64,000 nucleotides of DNA from Cristatella mucedo. Taxonomy: Eukaryota > Bryozoa > Phylactolaemata > Cristatellidae. Shown piece by piece: positions 57,004-64,000 of this stretch; position 1 is the first letter of the stretch; every line of letters begins with the position of its first letter. The notes below the pieces were generated by a model that ran no database searches, was not told where the DNA came from, and worked only from the letters and a program-made list of their open reading frames with translations. Location of the stretch: positions 3,252,501-3,316,500 of the forward strand of contig WPIO01000029.1 in NCBI GenBank assembly GCA_009760855.2, read 5' to 3'. Both the position numbers and the translations under genes were made by a program.

Positions 57004-58302
57004 AGGGAGATGCTCCATCCAGTGCTCCCTTTTCTTGCAGGCACTCGATTTGCAACCGTCTCGCTAGCGAAGCTGCCTGCAGCCGCCACTGCACTTCGAC
57101 TTGCCGACGACTGCATGCCTGATCGGCCGAAGCTCGACCCGGCTAGTGGCCGCCTTTGGCCACTCCCCCGCCCCCAGCCCTGGCGAGAGCCTATCGCTTC
57201 GAGACATTGCGAGCACCAAGTATCGCACTGCGGCAGCAGTAGGGCTTTGCGTCTGCAAAAAGAAATGCCTTTCCGGGGGGGGGGCTCCTTCCATCTGCGA
57301 ATATTTCCGGTGGCGGAGGGCGACGGTTCTTTGCTGAATGGCCGAGTCTTTACACTGCACTTGTCGGTCATGGGTCTTGAGCCGGCGAGCAGTGTCGTCG
57401 TGAGATGCCTGCTTCGAGATCCTCAGCAAACTATCTAGTGCTCACCCGAGTAGTTGTCCCGGTTCCAATGCCACTATGCTGCTTGGCAAGATGGAGCTGC
57501 TTGAGCTGCTAGCATGGGGGGGGGAGAAGTAGTACTATGCTGGAGCAGAAGACAGGAAGTACACGCCGAGGTGGCACCCTGGGGTAGAAGACTAGATAGT
57601 ATTACTGATCCCCAAAATTCTGGACAAGCCCGGAGGCAGCTGTGAAAAGTGGTGACTGATCATATATCGAAAGAGGGCGGGAAGTTCTTTCACTTAGTGC
57701 TGGCCGCACTGTATAGTCCGTCGCACGATCGCTATTGGCTGCTCCTCAACCATCAGCTGACGAGTCCGCGCCCACGCTGGACTACCTCTGCCCAGGGCTC
57801 CCTGCGCTGCTGCAGATGTGACACGCCACGAAAGCTCCCCCAGAGCCGACGTCTATCAATCCATTTTCTGGCGCACTTCGAAAGCCTGCGCGCAGTGCGG
57901 TGCAGGCACCGAAGTGCGGCTTCTTTTTTCTCTATTTGTTTCCATTAATTTCCTTTTTAATTCATTAATTTATTAATTTAACTTATTTTAATTTTTAATG
58001 CGCTCATTTTTCCGATGCCACAGCACAGCAGCGGGCTCGGCAACGGCTGCCCGGCTCTGAGCCGCTGCTTCCAGCCATCATCTGACATGACGATACACTT
58101 CCAACGATCACCTTCGTCCGGAGACTTAGTGTAGCCGGTCAAGCTCAGAGAAAAGAGGTCAGGAATCAAATTAATCTGCAATATGGAACTGCATGGAATC
58201 ATCGAATCATGTGAACCGTCGAGCCGAGTTTATTAATGTTCATGCCTGATTCTGTAGCAAGTGTAGCCACCCAGCACAGAAAATCACCAGATAGGCACGT
58301 AC
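56379..58302. other. Presumed intron of the catulin-like gene
   Basis: Contains a (CT)n microsatellite (56909-57001), G-runs near 57275 and 57515, and an A/T-rich stretch near 57930-58000. An exon covering about 75 residues of the family is expected here but was not found. Confidence 0.4.
56909..57001. repeat. (CT)n microsatellite
   Basis: Pure CT run of 93 bases. Confidence 0.99.
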
Positions 58303-58389
58303 CTGCTTGTACATCGCCTCGAGTGCGCTGGCAGCTTCATCCACGGTGTGAATATACTCTGCTTTAAAACCAGACCCGTCGTCAGCTGC
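58303..58389 (-). CDS. Candidate upstream exon of the catulin-like gene
   Basis: Minus strand, 29 codons, phase 0 in and out: acceptor TTGTTGATGGCAG, donor GTACGT. Reads AADDGSGFKAEYIH then TVDEAASALEAMYKQ, an amphipathic helix pattern compatible with a vinculin-superfamily bundle, but too short to assign. It is included because of the clean splice signals, matching phase and strand. It could belong to another gene. Confidence 0.45.
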
Positions 58390-59239
58390 CTGCCATCAAC
58401 AAACGAGAGTCGTGGACTAAACAAAGGTGAAGGTCACATGGCAGCAGAAAAGGCAGCAATAACGACAGCACTAACCGAAGCTGCTACGGTAACATAACCA
58501 AAAGAATCTGCCGTAACAATCGTGTTATACATCGGAGCAAGAAGCAGAAGCAGCAGCAGCAGCAGCAGGGTTATAGGAAAAGAATCTGCCGTTACAGTCA
58601 TGTTACACACGGGACCACTACTACAAACGAACTCTTGTCATTCAGAGCCACGGGTGATGGATACGACCTTGTACTTGAGCGTACTCGGAAGCTGGTGTTC
58701 ATTATTAAAACATAGTGGTAACAATTCCTCCAATCATTACCCATGCAGGCCCGCGTCTGTCTTGCTGGTGGGCTGAGATTGTTTGCAGTAGACAAAGTCA
58801 CTTAGGCATGCAGCTGAACTCTTATTAAAAACGTAAATAAGAGCATTCTCGGAAGCATATATCTTAAACAAATGAACTGCAAGACAGATGGAAGCTCTGC
58901 TGCCTTTTTAAAAAGTGGCATCAGCAGCAAGCATTAGATGGGGCTGAACACAGTTCGACCAGCTATCAGCAGCAGGAAATGGTCACCAGCAAGCAGCATG
59001 CCACTGTTGGCTGACAAGTCAATGCCATGGTTGTAGCAAATGATCGGAGTCTAGGGAAGAGGGTAGGGGGAATAATGTCTCAATTCGCCAAGACGTGGAC
59101 AATAATGGCCATCATATTTAACTATGCAGTGATGCCATGCCAGCAATGCCTTTCAGATTGGTATGGGCAGAACTTAATAAGCATTTAGTGGCCATGCCAC
59201 TAGAATGTCACCGATAGCTCTACGTCAGCAGGAAGTAGC
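58390..59239. other. Unassigned sequence
   Basis: A short (AGC)n run is at 58540-58567. CATGTTACAC/CGTGTTATAC-containing segments near 58495-58530 and 58570-58615 are partial duplicates of each other. No gene recognised. Confidence 0.4.
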
Positions 59240-59615
59240 AGCCGGCTGCTTTCAAGCCACTAACATTACTTGCACGCTGACCCTGTGCGTGTCGCCCCTA
59301 AGCATGTTGCCGTGATGGCACACTAGGTAAGGCGGTTGCTTTCACGACCTCGGTCCCGAGGTCGTGGGTTCGATTCCTACGGTGGGCGATTCTTTATCGC
59401 CACTGCAAGCGGTGGTGATAGCCGTAAAGGCTCTTCTGTCACTATACAAAAAGAGGCTGTTTAATCAGCTAGGATTTTTGTTTGTTATTGAGCATGCTAC
59501 CACTAACTATTCGATCGTGCATCCTTTGCAGTAAATGTAAAGTGCCTAGAAAGAGATTAAGTTATCTGAGGGTGCCATATCAAATGTATTATTATTATTA
59601 TTACTATTGTGCCGG
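59240..59615 (+). mobile_element. LINE family B 3' UTR split by a SINE family 2
   Basis: LINE B 3' UTR repeats (59255-59309) are interrupted by SINE 2 at about 59310-59482 (A-box region CTAGGTAAGGCGG, B box GGTTCGATTCC, tail GAGGCTGTTTAATCAGC). They resume with TTATTGAGCATGCTACCAC, AAGTGCCTAGAAAGAG and an (ATT)n tail. Confidence 0.88.
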
Positions 59616-59619
59616 CTGC

Positions 59620-59760
59620 TATCAAGCAGGCTGCTAAAGTGGAATAAGAGGACGCCGGTCGGCTGAATAAGCTAGTGCCATAGAAGTAGCAAGGACGAAT
59701 GGAAAAGAAGTGCTAGAGTCGGCAGCAGCAGAGAAAGTGAAGTTTGCAAGAATGTCAGGT
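59620..59760 (-). mobile_element. LINE family A fragment, decayed
   Basis: AGTGCCATAGAAGTAGCAAG and AGTGCTAGAGTCGGCAGCAG parallel the reversed C-terminal coding end seen at 25400-25450. Confidence 0.6.
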
Positions 59761-60019
59761 ACGACAACCCTACACCCTAAGACTTGCAAAGCAAAGGTAT
59801 CTCTTACCAACAATATTTACAAGAAATTGTACAGAGGACAAAAACAATGCAATGAAGCATTTGGGAGCACGCCACCTAGATCAGAGGGAAAGTGTATCTA
59901 TCCACTGCACCACAGGTAGAGCTATACCTCCATGGTCGAATAAGAAGGAGCAGTATAGCAGAATTTGTTGACTTTATGACCAGCCTAGAGGCCACACTTA
60001 GTACTAACTGTAAAAAAAA

Positions 60020-60195
60020 ATACTAGCTGATTTAACAGCCTCTTTTTGTATAGCGACAGAAGAACCTCTACGGCTATCACCACCGCTTGCAGTGGTGATA
60101 AAGGATCGCCCACTGCAGGATTCGAACCCATGACCTAGTGGCCGAGGTAGTGAAAAGCAACCGCCTTACCTAGTGAGTCATTACGGCTGTAGAGA
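60020..60195 (-). mobile_element. SINE family 2
   Basis: Reversed, near full length: AGCTGATTTAACAGCCTC, ACGGCTATCACCACCGC, GGATTCGAACCCATGACC (B box) and CAACCGCCTTACCTAGTG (A box region). Confidence 0.85.
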
Positions 60196-62389
60196 TCACG
60201 TGGTATCTTTTATAACCTAAGCAATAACAAATTTTTAGTAGTCTCAACTCGAGAGAATCAAGAAGCCGGTCCAGATCGTTAGCCTTTCATTTCGGTAAGC
60301 AGCACATGCTCCATGCGATGAAGCAAGTAATCAGTCTTTGGGATAAATCTGCCAAAAGCCAGGTAATTGATTGACGGCCACGTGACATGCAGAAGGCGAG
60401 TATTAGACTACGGTTTCGCAATTGCACCTCTGACTGATATATGCAAAGCCTCTGATCGCAACTAATGTTTAACTCTACCTAGGGGAAGTTTAGTTCATCA
60501 TAATTTAACTTAGGAACGTTGGCCGACATCCAGGAGCTAATGTTTGCAAAACATGAGTTCGGTTTTACAAGCACTGAGAGTTGAAACTACATGCAAAGTC
60601 TTCGGAGCCTGCACAGCTGATATGACAGCAGATACCGCAAGCTTGAATTACCTGGTCGAGAGACAGTGCATAGAAGCAGAATGGCAAAAGGGACCAACAA
60701 TTCCGAAGGAGTTCCACAAACGATAGGACTGCTATTTCAGACCTGATAATTTCGCGACACAATTTAGACTCAGTCGGATAGCTACAATGCGAGCCCAGCC
60801 AGCGCCTCAACTGTCAGAACGACTGCTGTTCTCGATGTTTGTGCAAGGCTCGGTTGATCAATGATGTGAATGCTGCCAAGTCACAGCTTCTGAAGAGTCA
60901 TTGGTCACGTGGAGAAGTGAATGTTTCAGTAGAATGGTGGTGCGTATAGGTAGATTGATTGAAATTTGAGGGAGCTAATCTTTACTACATGGGCCAAAGG
61001 TTGACAATCTTCTCAAGACCTTTCAAGACTCGTCATAAAAAAAGAAGACTGGGGGGTCATTTTAGCCACAATCTCAGAACTCAAATCAAGACTTTTCATA
61101 CTTGAAGGTAACAAAGGCCGACTGCAAAATAGCTTAAGAAAAAACCACTGCGCGCATCTAGGGAGGCCTTGATAATCCAAGCAAATCGCTGCGCGAACGT
61201 TGTCCACTAAATAACATAAAAAGAGGGGTTGGTATGGGGCCAGCAAGTGACAAGCCTTTTTCCTGGCCCTAACTATTGTAACCACCATATAGTCCTTACA
61301 GGGAAGGCTGATCTGAGGAAAACGCAGACAGCGCGTCTACAACAGTAAAGCAGCTGCAACTCGATGGATGCAGCAGCCGAAGGAGGAGCACGAATAGAAG
61401 CACGAATCGTGCACCCATCGTAACAATAGTGATTATGCTAATAAACATTTAACAATAAAATAGAATAATAAACGTAAACTTAACAACTAGCACCACAGGA
61501 TAACTGAATATATTTCTAGGCACTTGATATTTTGTGTAGGAAAGTTGCATGCTACCAATGAGAATGTTGGTGATATCATTTACTCTTGGAAAGTTGGCCA
61601 ACATCCCAGGAGCAAATAGGAGAAATATTACTGCAATATTTCAAACCCTCGGATGCTGCTTCGATGGTTGCAAATCTGACTACTCCAGTCTTGCAGACTG
61701 CTCTTGGTCTGCCACCATAACGTGGCTGCCCTATAAGCTGCCACTGACCTGCCAGCTGTTACAAGCAAGGCGGTCCTAAGCATATCGGCTAGGCTTAGCC
61801 ACAAGTGTCGTCTGCCTGTTGCACGAGCGATGCAGCAGATCGTTATGTCGGCGAAAACTAATGCCGCTGTCCTTCCCCCTTATTATTGTGCATCATCTGC
61901 TTAGTATGCATGCTGAGCCAGCATGCATAGGTGATAGCAGCAGAAGCGGAGGAGGCAGCCGCAGCGGAATAGGACACAAACAATAAGGCTGCAATTGTCT
62001 GGGGGATAGGTACCGCTACTGCATGGGCCGATAGTCTGTCAAATACAACCGCTGCATGGGCCGATAGTCTGTCAAATACAACCGCTGGTGTAGTTAGCAT
62101 GCAGTTACGAAAGCAAAAGGCAGCAGAGGTGCAAGCCTGCATGCAGGACCCGAAACTAGGACTGGTAGTCTCATTTCCAAACCAGGCACCATAAAGCATC
62201 CGAGAATACACCAAATGTGAAGAATTTTGAGTATCAGGATATTACTAGGCTACGCTTTCATACAAAGCTCTTTGGCCGCTGCCTTTGCAAGCGATTTGCA
62301 GAGGAAGCTGGACATTTTTCAACCTGACCAAATATTCTAAATAACGCATGAGATCTTGCCCGCTCGAGCACACTCATGATGCACTCCCA

Positions 62390-62391
<2 letters not shown>
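60196..62391. other. Unassigned sequence
   Basis: No gene recognised. A 33-bp tandem duplication is at 62019-62084. GTTGGCCGACATCCAGGAGC (60519) and GTTGGCCAACATCCCAGGAGC (61589) look like traces of one more dispersed repeat. Confidence 0.4.
62019..62084. repeat. 33-bp tandem duplication
   Basis: CTGCATGGGCCGATAGTCTG starts at 62019 and 62052; the two 33-bp units are identical. Confidence 0.97.

Positions 62392-62441
<50 letters not shown>
62392..62441. repeat. (CA)n microsatellite
   Basis: CA dinucleotide run of about 50 bases. Confidence 0.98.
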
Positions 62442-62444
<3 letters not shown>

Positions 62445-63389
62445 ACATGCATATGACGTCGTTGACGCAACAGCAACTGATATGGCATGAGCATTTCCTG
62501 GGCAGATTTAAAGTAATATTTATCCATAATGCGATACCAAAGCTCAGCATGCATATAACACGTTACCTTTATTAGCTGGAGGGGCAGGGAGAGAGGTTGG
62601 ATCCTCCAGATGCGACTAACGAGATCCGACTTAAAACAACAGTTTGACAACGAAGCATTCTCACTGAACCAAATTAACTGAAAACGTTTGTTTCACAGCA
62701 TGATTTAAACCCCTGATATTAAAAGTCTGCAAAAGAACCCGTCATAATTCTTGTATGTCGGCTGTAGATCAGCGACATTATATTTAGTGACATTTCAATT
62801 CAAGAGGCTACAGAAAAATACTCCTCATGTTGGAATGAGGGAAGTAATATAGCAGGCAGCTAATTTAGCTACACAAGTACTGTACGACAACTGTTGTTCC
62901 AGCTAGATTTTCCTTTTGCTATTTCTTTGTCTTGGTGATCCCATCGCTAAAAATCTACTCCTTTCCTGGCATTCTTGCGTTGACCGGGAGCACTGCACGA
63001 AATTGATAATTACACGTTCACGCAGTTTCATGCAAATTTGTACACATACCAGGCCCCTATATTAATAGGCCATCAACGACTCAATTGACGATGATATAAC
63101 TTTACAGGCCAGTGGCCATTTGGAGGTTAGCATTTTTTGCTCCACATGTGCACCTATTAAAATTATGCTAGTGCAAGTGTGCATGCCCGAGGGCACGAGC
63201 TTGTGCATGTAGGTCCGCACAAAGTACACTTACATGTATGCACATGTGCATACATGTAAGCATGTGTGTGGTGCATGCATGCATGCATATCACATGAATC
63301 ATGCACATGCACACACACCCTTGGGTATGCACTGCCATTGCCTCTGGTTCTTAGAAGGGTGTAGGGCCTTTCTACTAGTTCTACTTTAT
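62442..63389. other. Unassigned sequence with an alternating purine-pyrimidine tract
   Basis: 63170-63320 is rich in CATGTATGCACATG-type alternation. No gene recognised. Confidence 0.45.
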
Positions 63390-64000
63390 ATCCCTCCCAG
63401 CCGTCGAGCACCTCGAATTCTCTCAACTCACTTGCTACGTGTATTGATGACATCTACACATGGATGGCAGCAAATTTTCTAAAACTAAACGATGATAAAA
63501 CTAACTTACTAGTTATGGGCAAACCCAGTGTGATTCACAAATGGAAAGGCTGACGCTCAAAATTGGCCCTGCCAGCATATCTCCTGTTGAATCAGCTCGA
63601 AATCTAGGTGTCATGTTCCAAAGTGACCTCTCGTTAGACGACCACATCAGCTCCACAGTCAAGTCTGCCTACTTTCAGCTACACAACATTGCTAAAATTC
63701 GGGCTTGTTTAGATAAGGATACCACGTCTAAGTTGGTCCATGCATTTGTGACATCCCGTCTTGACTTATGTAACTCACTGCTTGCTGGCCTACCGGCATG
63801 TGCGATCAGGCGATTACAGCTGGTGCAAAACTCCGCAGCTACGCTTGTCTGTCATGAGCGTCGAAGTTGCCACATCACACCACTTCTCGCCGACCTGCAC
63901 TGGCTACCAGTCAAGCAACGGATTGACTTCAAGGTTTTGTCGCTCACTTTTAGGTCACTTCATTCTGTGACTCCAGCCTATCTCTCAGATCTACTCCCCC
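63390..64000 (+). mobile_element. LINE family B, continues past the right edge
   Basis: Matches the 54.4-55.0 kb copy from the block after the RT catalytic box: CTAGGTGTCATGTTCCAAAG, GACCACATCAGCTCCACAG, then the LADLHWLPVKQRIDFKVLS block and LTFRSL. At least one frameshift is visible. Confidence 0.92.

Noticed and set aside
58100-58175. Possible minus-strand exon reading INLIPDLFSLSLTGYTKSPD
   Set aside because: The acceptor has a weak pyrimidine tract and the plausible donor (GTGATC) leaves phase 1, which does not fit the phase-0 neighbours; no family match.

Overview
This is nuclear DNA from an animal, most likely an invertebrate bilaterian whose phylum I cannot name. The evidence is spliced genes with GT-AG introns, a Hox-type homeobox exon, exons of two animal gene families, many 5'-truncated non-LTR retrotransposons, tRNA-derived SINEs and long dinucleotide microsatellites. 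There is nothing prokaryotic here, and most long uninterrupted reading frames are microsatellite, CpG-rich or transposon shadows. The real genes are read by joining short exons.

Layout: 1-153 holds a reading frame on the minus strand that runs off the left edge. 779-5000 is strongly CpG-rich and contains the last coding exon of a homeobox gene (2233-2763, plus strand; it begins at homeodomain residue 45 and its first exon lies outside the window). 5-22 kb is a gene desert with LINE and SINE remnants and one mariner/pogo-like deletion element (21127-21606).

22321-41124 (plus strand) is a complete lunapark (LNPK) gene. Eleven coding exons join with matching phases into a 397-residue ER protein with two membrane segments and a four-cysteine zinc finger. 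Its 5' end faces the homeobox gene. In vertebrates lunapark flanks the EVX2 side of the HOXD cluster, so a Hox-type gene about 20 kb from lunapark may be a retained ancient linkage.

41.8-52.6 kb is repeat-rich: two LINE copies, SINEs, and a degenerate tandem satellite of about 173 bp (45.4-47.43 kb, about 12 monomers). 52603-58389 (minus strand) carries at least three exons, probably four, of a vinculin/alpha-catenin superfamily gene that looks most like alpha-catulin (CTNNAL1). It is transcribed toward lunapark. 58.4-64 kb is repeats and unassigned sequence.

Two LINE families recur. Family A (CR1/L2-like reverse transcriptase) ends in TTACA-type pentanucleotides. Family B (same broad clade) ends in ATT repeats. 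Two tRNA-derived SINE families also recur; SINE 1 carries the 3' tail of LINE family B. All gene identifications come from protein patterns recognised by eye; no database was searched.
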